Positions 7,846 through 15,727 of a stretch of DNA of 23,138 nucleotides are shown here, piece after piece (position 1 is the first letter of the stretch; every line of letters begins with the position of its first letter). The DNA lies in assembly GCA_036563895.1 (NCBI GenBank), contig DATCLN010000150.1:1-23138 (forward strand). Reading direction: 5' to 3'. Below the pieces are notes generated by a model. That model worked only from the letters and a program-made list of their open reading frames with translations. It did no database searches and was not told the origin of the DNA. This DNA is from ZCTH02-B3 sp036563895. Its GTDB lineage: Bacteria > Bacillota > Bacilli > Paenibacillales > Paenibacillaceae. A program made the position numbers and the translations under genes.

Positions 7846-10284
7846 ATGGCAAGCGAAACGCAGAAACACGGCTACAATCCGCGGGAAATCGAACCGAAGT
7901 GGCAGGCGTACTGGGACCGGAACAAAACGTTCAAAACCCTGGACGACGACGACAAACCCAAGTTTTACGCCCTGGACATGTTTCCGTATCCGTCCGGCGC
8001 CGGGCTGCACGTCGGCCACCCGGAAGGCTACACCGCCACCGATATCGTCGCCCGCTACAAGCGGATGCGCGGCTACAACGTGCTCCATCCGATGGGGTGG
8101 GACGCCTTCGGCCTTCCGGCGGAACAGCACGCCCTTGACACCGGGGAGCATCCGCGGGACATCACGGCGAAAAACATCGACAATTTCCGCCGCCAGATCA
8201 AATCCCTCGGTTTCTCCTACGACTGGGACCGGGAGTTCAGCACGACCGATCCCGACTACTACAAATGGACGCAGTGGATATTCATCCAGATGTACAAGAT
8301 GGGCCTCGCCTACATGGCCGAGGTGCCGGTGAACTGGTGTCCGGCCCTGGGCACCGTGCTGGCCAACGAAGAAGTCATCGACGGCAAAAGCGAACGCGGC
8401 GGGCACCCGGTCATCCGCGTGCCGATGCGCCAGTGGATGCTGCGGATCACCGCCTACGCGGACCGGCTCCTGGAGGACCTCGAAGAGCTGGACTGGCCGG
8501 AAAACATCAAGGAAATGCAGCGCAACTGGATCGGCCGGTCGGAAGGGGCGGAAGTGGACTTTAAGGTCGACGGCCACGACGCGTCCTTCACGGTCTTCAC
8601 CACGCGCCCGGACACGCTGTTCGGATGCACGTATTGCGTGCTGGCGCCCGAGCATGAGCTGGTGAAGAAAATTACCACGCCCGAACAACGGGCGGCCGTG
8701 GAAGCCTACATCGACCAGGCCGCGCGCAAGAGCGACCTGGAGCGGACCGATCTGGCGAAGGACAAAACCGGCGTCTTCACCGGCGCTTACGCGATCAACC
8801 CGGTCAACGGGCAGAAGGTGCCGATCTGGATCGCCGACTACGTGCTGGGGCACTACGGCACCGGCGCCATCATGGCCGTGCCCGGCCACGACCAGCGCGA
8901 CTGGGAATTCGCGCAAAAGTTCGGTCTGCCCATCGTGGAGGTGGTTAAGGGTGGCGACCTGACGAAGGGCGCCTACACGGAGGACGGCCTGCACGTCAAT
9001 TCCGGTTTCCTGGACGGGCTGAACGTGAAGGACGCCTGCGAGCGGATGATCGCCTGGCTGGAGGAAAACGGCAAAGGCCGCCGCAAGGTCACCTACAAGC
9101 TTCGCGACTGGCTGTTCAGCCGGCAGCGGTACTGGGGCGAGCCGATCCCGATCCTCCATTACGAGGACGGGACGATGGAACCCGTGCCGGAAGACGAGCT
9201 GCCGCTGCTTCTGCCGGACATGGAGGAAATCCGGCCGACGGGCACCGGCGAATCGCCGCTGGCCAACGCCGCGGACTGGGTGAACGTGGTCGATCCGAAA
9301 ACCGGGCGCAAGGCGCGCCGCGAAACGAACACGATGCCGCAGTGGGCGGGCAGCTGCTGGTACTATCTGCGGTTCATCGACCCGCACAACGACAAGGAGC
9401 TGTGCTCCAAGGAAAAGGCGCGCAAATGGCTGCCGGTGGACCTGTACATCGGCGGCGCCGAGCACGCCGTGCTGCACCTGCTGTACGCCCGGTTCTGGCA
9501 CAAGGTGCTCTATGACCTCGGCATCGTCGACACAAAGGAGCCGTTCCAGAAGCTCGTCAACCAGGGGATGATCCTCGGGCCCAACGGCGAAAAGATGTCC
9601 AAATCCCGGGGCAACGTCATCAATCCGGACGATATCGTGAACCAGTACGGGGCGGACACGCTCCGCATGTACGAGATGTTCATGGGTCCCCTGGAAGCGA
9701 CGAAGCCCTGGAACACCCAGGGCGTGGAGGGCATCTACCGCTTCCTGAACCGCATCTGGCGGCTGTACATCACGGAAGACGGCCGGCTTAACCCGAAGAT
9801 TCAAGATGCGGAAGGCGACGAGGCCTTCAAGCGCGTGTGGCACAAAACGGTGAAAAAGGTCACCGAGGACATCGAAAACCTGCGGTTCAACACGGCCATC
9901 AGCCAGCTGATGATCTTCGTGAACGAGGCGTACAAGGCTGAAGTGCTTCCGCGCAAGGCGATGGAAAACTTCGTGCAGATGCTGTCGCCGTTCGTGCCGC
10001 ACATCGCGGAGGAATTGTGGGAGCGCCTCGGGCACAACGACACCATCACCTACGTGCCGTGGCCCGAATACGATCCGGCCCTGACGGTGGACGAGGAAGT
10101 GGAAATCGTCCTCCAGGTGAACGGCAAGATCGTCGACCGCGTCCGCATCGCCAGCGACACGGACGAAGAGGCGATGCGGGAACTGGCGCTGGCCAACGAA
10201 AAAGTAAAGGCGCAAACCGCCGGAAAGACGGTGCGCCGGGTGATCGCCGTGCCGGGCAAGCTGGTCAACGTGGTGGCAAACTGA
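7846..10284 (+). CDS. leuS: Leucyl-tRNA synthetase
   Basis: This class I synthetase charges tRNA-Leu. The 812-residue product has HVGH (HIGH motif) at 55-58 after PYPSGAGL, and KMSKS at 583-587. The CP1 editing domain is present with TTRPDTLFG and GTGAIMAVPGHDQRD, which removes mischarged amino acids. A C-terminal anticodon-binding domain ends in VNGKIVDRVRI. I chose the ATG at 7846 because AAAGGGGA lies ten bases upstream; the in-frame ATG at 7837 is too close to that site. Regulation is by the T-box leader. The last 20 bases overlap the 3' end of comER, which is transcribed in the opposite direction. Confidence 0.98.
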   Translation: MASETQKHGYNPREIEPKWQAYWDRNKTFKTLDDDDKPKFYALDMFPYPSGAGLHVGHPEGYTATDIVARYKRMRGYNVLHPMGWDAFGLPAEQHALDTGEHPRDITAKNIDNFRRQIKSLGFSYDWDREFSTTDPDYYKWTQWIFIQMYKMGLAYMAEVPVNWCPALGTVLANEEVIDGKSERGGHPVIRVPMRQWMLRITAYADRLLEDLEELDWPENIKEMQRNWIGRSEGAEVDFKVDGHDASFTVFTTRPDTLFGCTYCVLAPEHELVKKITTPEQRAAVEAYIDQAARKSDLERTDLAKDKTGVFTGAYAINPVNGQKVPIWIADYVLGHYGTGAIMAVPGHDQRDWEFAQKFGLPIVEVVKGGDLTKGAYTEDGLHVNSGFLDGLNVKDACERMIAWLEENGKGRRKVTYKLRDWLFSRQRYWGEPIPILHYEDGTMEPVPEDELPLLLPDMEEIRPTGTGESPLANAADWVNVVDPKTGRKARRETNTMPQWAGSCWYYLRFIDPHNDKELCSKEKARKWLPVDLYIGGAEHAVLHLLYARFWHKVLYDLGIVDTKEPFQKLVNQGMILGPNGEKMSKSRGNVINPDDIVNQYGADTLRMYEMFMGPLEATKPWNTQGVEGIYRFLNRIWRLYITEDGRLNPKIQDAEGDEAFKRVWHKTVKKVTEDIENLRFNTAISQLMIFVNEAYKAEVLPRKAMENFVQMLSPFVPHIAEELWERLGHNDTITYVPWPEYDPALTVDEEVEIVLQVNGKIVDRVRIASDTDEEAMRELALANEKVKAQTAGKTVRRVIAVPGKLVNVVAN

Positions 10285-11095
10285 AGGCGCGTTCCACCTT
10301 TTCCACGTCTTCCGCGAATTTGCGGTGGGTCGTCCGGAGCACCCGTTCGAAGGTGTCGCCGAGGCCGAGGCGGAGCTCCTCCAGCGCGGCGGCGGTGATG
10401 CCGCCGGGCACGGAGACGCGTTCCCGCAGCTCCCGCAGGCTGAACTGGCCGCTTTCCAGCAGGGCGGCCGTCCCGGACAGGGTCTCCAGGACCATCCGCT
10501 CGGCGAGGTTCCGGTCCAGGTCCGCCTCGGCGACGGCGGCGTCGACCAGCCGCTCGAGCAGGAAGGCGAAAAACGCCGGACTGCAGCTGGTCAGGTCGGA
10601 GGCGGCCCGGACGTGGCGTTCGGCGATTTCCACGGGCCGGCTGACGGCCGCGCAGAGCCCGGTCAGGCGGGCCCGGTCTTCCTCCGTGAGACGGTTGCCG
10701 AACATGAGCAGCGTGACCCCGCGGCGGCCGGCGTTGACCACGCTGGGAATGATCTTGGCGATTTTGGAGGGAAACTCCCTTTCCAGAAGGCCGATGGAAA
10801 TCGGACTGGCGATGGAGACGACGATTTGATCCGGTCTCAGGACGGGTGCGATCTCGCCGGCCACCTTGCGGAAGTCCGACGGCCTGACGCACAGGAACAC
10901 AACGTCGGATTCGCGGGCGGTCTGGGCGTTGTGCCGGGCGACCGTCAGCCCGGGGAAGCGCTCGGCGAGCCGCTGCGCCCTGGGAGGCGTGCGGGTGCTG
11001 ACGACGGCGTCCGACGCCGCAAAGGCGCCCGCCTCCAGCAGCGCCATGAGCAGCAGTCCGCCCATGTTTCCGGCTCCGATAAAGCCGTACTTCAT
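10265..11095 (-). CDS. comER: ComER, pyrroline-5-carboxylate reductase-like late competence protein
   Basis: The 276-residue product belongs to the ProC family. It has an N-terminal Rossmann loop, GFIGAGNMGGLL, then FLCVRPSDF, SIASPISIG and the C-terminal VSVPGGITAAALEEL signature typical of ProC. Identification as ComER instead of a housekeeping ProC rests mainly on its place: it is divergent from comEA and next to comEB/comEC, as in Bacillus subtilis. Its precise role is not known; comER mutants of Bacillus have been linked to biofilm and sporulation effects. The ATG at 11095 follows GGGAGG with a short spacer. The stop codon lies inside the last codons of leuS on the other strand. Confidence 0.88.
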   Translation of the reverse strand: MKYGFIGAGNMGGLLLMALLEAGAFAASDAVVSTRTPPRAQRLAERFPGLTVARHNAQTARESDVVFLCVRPSDFRKVAGEIAPVLRPDQIVVSIASPISIGLLEREFPSKIAKIIPSVVNAGRRGVTLLMFGNRLTEEDRARLTGLCAAVSRPVEIAERHVRAASDLTSCSPAFFAFLLERLVDAAVAEADLDRNLAERMVLETLSGTAALLESGQFSLRELRERVSVPGGITAAALEELRLGLGDTFERVLRTTHRKFAEDVEKVERAFSLPPR

Positions 11096-11156
11096 CCCGC
11101 TCCCTCCCGAAATCGCGATGCCTGCATCCCATTTTATGACGAAAGGGTTGGACGAC

Positions 11157-11831
11157 ATGACCGTGTCGGGTTCGCCAACACCTTCGCGGAACCCGAATGA
11201 AGACGACACCGTGCCACTGCCGCCGGTTCCCGCACGGAACGGCCATCGGCCGGTGCGGCTCCTGGCCGCAGGGGTTCCCGCCCTCGCCGGGCTGGTCCTG
11301 ATCGGATACGTCTTGATCCAGCCGGCCGTGAGCGAGGACCGGTTCGGCTGGGAACCGGTGACGGAGGAAGTGCGCCTGTCCCTGGAGACGCCCCCGGCTT
11401 CCCCAGCCCATGCACCGACCGCCTCTTCCCGGGAGGAGACGGCGGCTGCCGCCGGAGAATCTGCCGCGGCTTCCGGGGAGGCGGAATCTCCCGAAGGCAC
11501 GTCCGTGGACCGGGACGACGGCCCGACCTCCGGGGCGGAACCCGCCGCCGGCAGCGGCCTGCTGGACCTGAATCGGGCCTCCGAAGCGGATCTGCAGCAG
11601 CTGCCCGGCATCGGGCCGGCCAAGGCCAGGGCCATCGTCGAGCATCGCGAGCGGTACGGTCCGTTCCGCTCCGTGGACGATTTGCTGAACGTAAAGGGCA
11701 TCGGTCCGAAACTGCTGGAGCGGGTGCGGCCGCTGGTGACGGCCGGCGGAACCGGCGGCGTGACCGGGAGTGGTACCGGTGGAGGAACCGGTGGTGGACC
11801 CGGCGGCGGAACCGGGACGGAAGCCCCTTGA
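11157..11831 (+). CDS. comEA: ComEA, DNA receptor for competence
   Basis: ComEA is the membrane-anchored double-stranded DNA receptor of transformation. The 224-residue product has a signal-anchor helix at about 35-54. A linker at 55-134 is rich in Ala, Ser, Glu and Pro. The tandem helix-hairpin-helix DNA-binding domain at 136-196 contains LPGIGPAKA and VKGIGPKLL. A Gly/Thr tail of 28 residues ends the protein. The ATG at 11157 is preceded by GAAAGGG at nine bases; in-frame ATGs at 11118 and 11136 lack a good site. The oligomerisation (SLBB-like) domain that precedes the HhH domain in Bacillus ComEA is not recognisable. Only 61 bases separate this start from the divergent comER start. Confidence 0.9.
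   Translation: MTVSGSPTPSRNPNEDDTVPLPPVPARNGHRPVRLLAAGVPALAGLVLIGYVLIQPAVSEDRFGWEPVTEEVRLSLETPPASPAHAPTASSREETAAAAGESAAASGEAESPEGTSVDRDDGPTSGAEPAAGSGLLDLNRASEADLQQLPGIGPAKARAIVEHRERYGPFRSVDDLLNVKGIGPKLLERVRPLVTAGGTGGVTGSGTGGGTGGGPGGGTGTEAP
11745..11822 (+). repeat. Short degenerate repeat coding the Gly/Thr tail of ComEA
   Basis: ACCGG-type units recur about every 10-15 bases (ACCGGCGG, ACCGGGAG, ACCGGTGG and ACCGGTGG again, with a CCCGGCGG variant), coding for runs of Gly with Thr. The pattern looks like slippage-prone low-complexity DNA and could vary in length between strains. Confidence 0.6.
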
Positions 11832-11846
11832 CCGGAGGTGAACGCG

Positions 11847-12356
11847 ATGGCGCAAGGCGCGCGCAAAGACTGGGACACGTATTTCATGGATATCGCCTTC
11901 ATGGCCTCGACGCGTTCGCGCTGTCCGCGGCGCCATGTGGGCGCCGTGCTGGTGCAGGGCAAAAAGCTCCTCGGCACGGCCTACAACGGCGCGCCGATGG
12001 GCGTGCCCGACTGCTCGGAAGCGGGCTGCATGATCGCCGAGGAGTACGAAACGGACGCGGAAGGCAGGCTGGTCAAGAAAAGCCGCTGCATCCGCACCAT
12101 CCACGCCGAACAGAACCTGCTGCTGTTCACCGACCGGGTCGACCGGGAAGGGTCCACCGTCTACGTCACCGACGAACCATGCTGGACCTGCTCCAACATG
12201 CTGGCCAACAGCGGGGTGGCCGAAATCGTCTACCACCGCCCGTACCCGAAGGATCACGACAAGGTGGTCGCGCTGATGCAGCTCAAAGGCATCCGGTTCC
12301 GGCGCCTGGAGGGTTACACGCCGCCTCCGGACACGGAAGTGCAGGACGACTCCTGA
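11847..12356 (+). CDS. comEB: ComEB, dCMP deaminase family protein
   Basis: The 169-residue product is a zinc-dependent cytidine/deoxycytidylate deaminase fold protein. The zinc ligands and catalytic Glu are His86 and Glu88 in TIHAEQN, and Cys112 and Cys115 in PCWTCSNML. CSEAGCMI supplies the extra Cys/His cluster common in dCMP deaminases. The expected reaction is dCMP to dUMP. The gene is fixed in the Bacillus comE operon, though it is not strictly required for DNA uptake there. The ATG at 11847 has GGAGG with an eight-base spacer; an in-frame GTG at 11838 lies inside that site and is unlikely. comEA ends 15 bases upstream. Confidence 0.93.
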   Translation: MAQGARKDWDTYFMDIAFMASTRSRCPRRHVGAVLVQGKKLLGTAYNGAPMGVPDCSEAGCMIAEEYETDAEGRLVKKSRCIRTIHAEQNLLLFTDRVDREGSTVYVTDEPCWTCSNMLANSGVAEIVYHRPYPKDHDKVVALMQLKGIRFRRLEGYTPPPDTEVQDDS

Positions 12357-12412
12357 AACGCCGGTGCCGGCCGGAACCGGCATCGCCATATGCCATGGAT
12401 TGCGTGGGGAAG

Positions 12413-12446
12413 CACCTCCGCCTGAAACGAGCGGAGGTGTTTTTTT
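12413..12446 (+). terminator. Strong intrinsic terminator between comEB and comEC
   Basis: A perfect nine-base-pair stem, CACCTCCGC with GCGGAGGTG, encloses a nine-base loop and is followed directly by seven T residues. It ends only 22 bases before the comEC start. I see no promoter in those 22 bases. Confidence 0.9.
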
Positions 12447-12468
12447 GTTCGCGGGGAGGGATGACGCC

Positions 12469-15033
12469 GTGGCCCGAAGGCCGCTGATCGCGTTTGCCGT
12501 CTGCTGGCTGGCCGGCGTCGCTTCCGGCTCGGTCGGGGGACCGAAGGAAGCCGCCCTGTTTGTCGCCGGAGCTCTGCTCCTCATCGTCTCCGCGGCCCTG
12601 TGCCGTGCGCTGCCGGCGAAAGCGGCGGCTGCCTGCGCCTTTGCGCTGCTGGCCGGAGCGCTGCTCCGCCACTGGCACGAAGCCGGTCAGGCTTCGGCGC
12701 TTGCGAAACAATGGGAAGATTTGCTGCCGGCGGAAGTCACCCTGACGGGAACGGTCCATTCCGGCGTGGAAGTGGACGGCGACGCCGTGCGCTTCGTGCT
12801 GCTCGTCCGCGAGGCTCGAATCGGCGATACCGCCGGAGGGGCCGGTCCCTCACCGGCTGTCCTGTCCATTCGTGAAAAGGTACAGGTGCGCATCCGGCTG
12901 GCGGAGGAAGCGGAAGTGCCAAAGGCGCGGCTGCTTGAGCGCGGCGATGCCGTGGCCCTGCGGGGAACGCTGGACCGCCCGAACGACGCGGGCAATTTCG
13001 GCGCCTTCGACTATCGGGAGTACCTGGCCCGGCGCGGCATCTGGTGGATGCTGTCGGCCAGGGGATGGGATGCGGTCACCCAACTGCCGGGGCGTCCGCC
13101 CTGGACCGCCGCGCTGCTGCGCTGGAGCGACCGGATTCGCGCCCGGACCGGGCTGCTCATGGAACGGTTGTATCCCGGCGGTGACGCCGGTTACATGAAG
13201 GGGCTGGTCGCGGGGATTCAGGACGATGTCGACCCGGAACTGTACGATGTTTTTTCCCGGCTCGGGCTGACCCACGTGCTGGCCATTTCCGGCATGCATG
13301 TGGGAATCGTGGCGCTCTTGGTGCTCAGGCTCGGCCAGGCGGTCCGCCTGACCCGGGAGCGATCGTACGGCCTGGCCATCGCCATGATGCCGGCGTACGT
13401 CCTGTTCACCGGCGCTTCGCCTTCGGCGGTGCGGGCGGGCATCATGGCCGTGCTGGCCCTCTGGCTGGCGCGGCGCAGGCGCCTGGGCGACGGCCTGCAT
13501 CTGCTCGCCGCGGCCGCGGTGGCCATGACCGCCTGGCAGCCGGATCTGGTGGAGAACCTTTCCTTTCTGCTTTCCGTCGTCGTGACCTGCGGCCTCTTGC
13601 TTTTTGTCCCTCCGCTGCAGGAATGGCTCCCGGGCCCCAAATGGTTGCGCAGCGTATCGGCGGTGACGCTGGCGGCGCAGATTGCGTCGTTTCCCCTGAC
13701 GGCGCATCTGTTTCACCAGTTCCATCTGCTTTCGCCCGTCGCCAATCTGCTTCTTGCGACCTTCATCGGCGCCGTCGTCATGCCGCTGGGTCTCGCTTCC
13801 CTCGTCCTGGGCGTCGTCTGGAAGCCGCTGGGCGAGATTCCGGCCGCCCTGGCGTCCTGGTGCAACCGCGCGACCTTCGTCCTGGCGGAGGCTCTCGAGC
13901 GGGCGGACGGGCTCCGCACCATATGGCCTAAGACGCCGTCGGTGTGGGTCGTGTGCGGCTACGCGCTGATTGGCGCCACGTTTGGGGCGGCCAAAGCATG
14001 GACCGAACGGAGGCGCGAATGGAACTCTCCCTTCCATTTGTCCTCCGGACCCGGCAGGGCGGCTGCCATCGGGACCGGGCGTCTGGCGCGGCAGCGGAAG
14101 CTCGCCTTTGCGGCGGTGGCCGCGCTGGCGCTGCTGTGGTGCGGCTGGCTGTTCTGGGGAGGGTGGCGGAACCCGTGGGACCGCACGGCGGCGGCGATGT
14201 TTCTGGACGTCGGGCAGGGGGACGCGATGCTCGTCCGCACGGGGTCGGGAAAGCATCTGATGATCGACGCGGGCGGAACGGTCTATTCCCGCAAGCCGGA
14301 AGACGAATGGCGCGAAGGAACCGACCCCTTCGAAATCGGCGAAGATCTTCTCGTTCCCCTCCTGCGGCAGCGCGGGGTGCGCACCCTGGAAGCCCTGGTG
14401 CTCACCCATCTGGACGCCGACCATATCGCCGGCGCGGAAGCGGTGCTGGACGAGGTGCGGGTGAAAAGGCTGATCTTCAACGGCACGATCCGCCGCGACG
14501 AAAGGGTGGAACGCCTGCTCCGCGCCGCGCTGGACAAGGGGATTCCCGTTTACGCGGCCCGGGCGGGGCTCAAATGGCAGATTGACGAATCCACAAGGCT
14601 TCTCGTGCTGCATCCGCCGGACGGGCCCCCGGCCGGCCGGCCTCTGCCGGAGGTCAGGGACCAGAACGATGTCAGCGTGGTGCTGCTCCTGGAGCTGTAC
14701 GGCCGCCGGTTTTTGCTGCCCGGCGATCTGGGACAGCGGGGCGAAGGCAGAATCCTGGATGTGCTGGACGCCCTTCCGGAACGGGCGGACGTCCTGAAGG
14801 CCGGCCACCACGGAAGCCGCTCGGCCAGCGGGGCCTTGTGGCTGAACGTCTGGCGGCCGCGGGAAACGGTCATTTCCGCCGGCCGCAACAACCCGTACGG
14901 CCATCCCCATCCGGACACGCTGGAGCGGTTCGTACAGGCCGGGTCCGCCGTTTTCCGCACGGACCGGCACGGGGAGATCCAGTACCGGGCGTTGCCGGGC
15001 GGGCAGCTGGAACGCCGGGTCAAACGGCCCTGA
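12469..15033 (+). CDS. comEC: ComEC/Rec2 competence DNA channel
   Basis: ComEC is the inner-membrane channel through which single-stranded DNA enters during transformation. The 854-residue product has an N-terminal hydrophobic region and an OB-like DUF4131 domain to about 200. The multi-helix competence domain is at roughly 230-500 and contains LTHVLAISGMHVGIVALL. A C-terminal metallo-beta-lactamase-like domain covers about 575-854. In it DVGQGD (580-585), THLDADH (His647, Asp649, Asp651, His652) and KAGHHGSR are intact, so the putative nuclease site looks complete. I chose the GTG at 12469 because GGGGAGGG lies eight bases upstream; the ATG at 12461 is out of frame. A strong terminator precedes the gene. 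Confidence 0.95.
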   Translation: MARRPLIAFAVCWLAGVASGSVGGPKEAALFVAGALLLIVSAALCRALPAKAAAACAFALLAGALLRHWHEAGQASALAKQWEDLLPAEVTLTGTVHSGVEVDGDAVRFVLLVREARIGDTAGGAGPSPAVLSIREKVQVRIRLAEEAEVPKARLLERGDAVALRGTLDRPNDAGNFGAFDYREYLARRGIWWMLSARGWDAVTQLPGRPPWTAALLRWSDRIRARTGLLMERLYPGGDAGYMKGLVAGIQDDVDPELYDVFSRLGLTHVLAISGMHVGIVALLVLRLGQAVRLTRERSYGLAIAMMPAYVLFTGASPSAVRAGIMAVLALWLARRRRLGDGLHLLAAAAVAMTAWQPDLVENLSFLLSVVVTCGLLLFVPPLQEWLPGPKWLRSVSAVTLAAQIASFPLTAHLFHQFHLLSPVANLLLATFIGAVVMPLGLASLVLGVVWKPLGEIPAALASWCNRATFVLAEALERADGLRTIWPKTPSVWVVCGYALIGATFGAAKAWTERRREWNSPFHLSSGPGRAAAIGTGRLARQRKLAFAAVAALALLWCGWLFWGGWRNPWDRTAAAMFLDVGQGDAMLVRTGSGKHLMIDAGGTVYSRKPEDEWREGTDPFEIGEDLLVPLLRQRGVRTLEALVLTHLDADHIAGAEAVLDEVRVKRLIFNGTIRRDERVERLLRAALDKGIPVYAARAGLKWQIDESTRLLVLHPPDGPPAGRPLPEVRDQNDVSVVLLLELYGRRFLLPGDLGQRGEGRILDVLDALPERADVLKAGHHGSRSASGALWLNVWRPRETVISAGRNNPYGHPHPDTLERFVQAGSAVFRTDRHGEIQYRALPGGQLERRVKRP

Positions 15034-15087
15034 CGCAACCATGGGCGAAAAATGGCGTATCAGGAAAAAACGGCATCGTTTGCACGG

Positions 15088-15116
15088 CGGACAAAACGCA
15101 GGAAATCTGCTAGACT
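15088..15116 (+). promoter_or_regulatory. Possible sigma-A promoter before the ECF sigma gene
   Basis: CGGACA (15088-15093) and TAGACT (15111-15116) are 17 bases apart, and TGC before the -10 gives an extended element. The match is moderate. It lies in the 145-base gap after comEC, for which no terminator is visible. Confidence 0.4.
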
Positions 15117-15123
15117 GGGATTT

Positions 15124-15149
15124 GCAACATTTCGGCGGTTTGTCGCGTC
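15124..15149 (+). promoter_or_regulatory. Possible autoregulatory ECF-type promoter
   Basis: GCAAC (ending at 15128) and CGTC (15146-15149) are 17 bases apart. This resembles the TGAAAC / CGTA pattern of SigW-like promoters, which often lie before the gene of the sigma factor itself. The match is partial, so this is only a candidate. Confidence 0.3.
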
Positions 15150-15178
15150 AGGGAAAGTGCACGGGAGGAGGGCCTTGC

Positions 15179-15727
15179 GTGGTTGAACCTGATCTCGTGA
15201 AAGCGGCCCAGTCGGGCGACCGGGAGGCGCTCGTCAGGCTGCTGCGGGAAATCGAACATCAGGTCTACAGGACGGCTTACTATCTGCTCAACGACGAACA
15301 GGATGCGCTGGACGCTTCGCAGGAAGCGCTCATCCGCATTTATACCAATATCGGATCCTATGAAGAAAAGGCCAAGTTTGGCACCTGGGTGCAACGGATT
15401 GTGACCAACATCTGCATCGACCGCTTCCGCCGCAAGCGGCCGGCGGTTTCCATCGAGGAGCACGAGCTGGTGTTCCGCGCAAGGGACGATGTGGAGTCGG
15501 TAGTGATGGGCTCCTTTACGATGAGGGAAATCCGGGAGGCGATCGGGAAGCTCCCGGACCATCACCGGACGGTGGTGGTGCTGAGGTATCTGCAGGATTT
15601 TTCGTACGGCGAGATCGCCGAATCCCTGAACCTTCCGCTCAATACCGTCAAGTCTTATCTGTTTCGCGCCCGGCAGCAGCTGCAGGTTTTGCTCCAGGAT
15701 TGCCAGAAAGGTGGTGTCCGGGGATGA
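15179..15727 (+). CDS. ECF-type RNA polymerase sigma factor (SigW-like)
   Basis: The 182-residue product is an extracytoplasmic-function sigma factor. Region 2, about 20-88, includes DALDASQEALIRIYTNI and the FGTWVQRIVTNICIDRFRR helix that reads the -10. Region 4, about 115-175, includes LPDHHRTVVVLRYLQDFSYGEIA and the NTVKSYLFRAR helix that reads the -35. The start is GTG at 15179, with GGGAGGAGGG just upstream. The next gene, with an ATGA overlap, encodes a zinc-binding membrane anti-sigma factor, so the pair probably senses envelope conditions. It resembles SigW of Bacillus, but I would not name it as the ortholog. Confidence 0.93.
   Translation: MVEPDLVKAAQSGDREALVRLLREIEHQVYRTAYYLLNDEQDALDASQEALIRIYTNIGSYEEKAKFGTWVQRIVTNICIDRFRRKRPAVSIEEHELVFRARDDVESVVMGSFTMREIREAIGKLPDHHRTVVVLRYLQDFSYGEIAESLNLPLNTVKSYLFRARQQLQVLLQDCQKGGVRG

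Noticed and set aside
7819..10215. 798-codon minus-strand open frame opposite leuS
   Set aside because: It is a complete antisense shadow of leuS with skewed composition and no recognisable motif.
10050..12584. Very long minus-strand open frame (844 codons) across leuS, comER, comEA and comEB
   Set aside because: It runs antisense through well-supported genes, has no domain that I recognise and is rich in Arg, Pro, Gly and His, as expected of shadow frames in GC-rich DNA. Only the separate frame for comER on this strand is real.
12850..15042. 730-codon minus-strand open frame opposite comEC
   Set aside because: It is an antisense shadow of comEC; the comEC frame has intact catalytic motifs and a good start, while this one is Arg/Gln/Pro-rich and has no family features.
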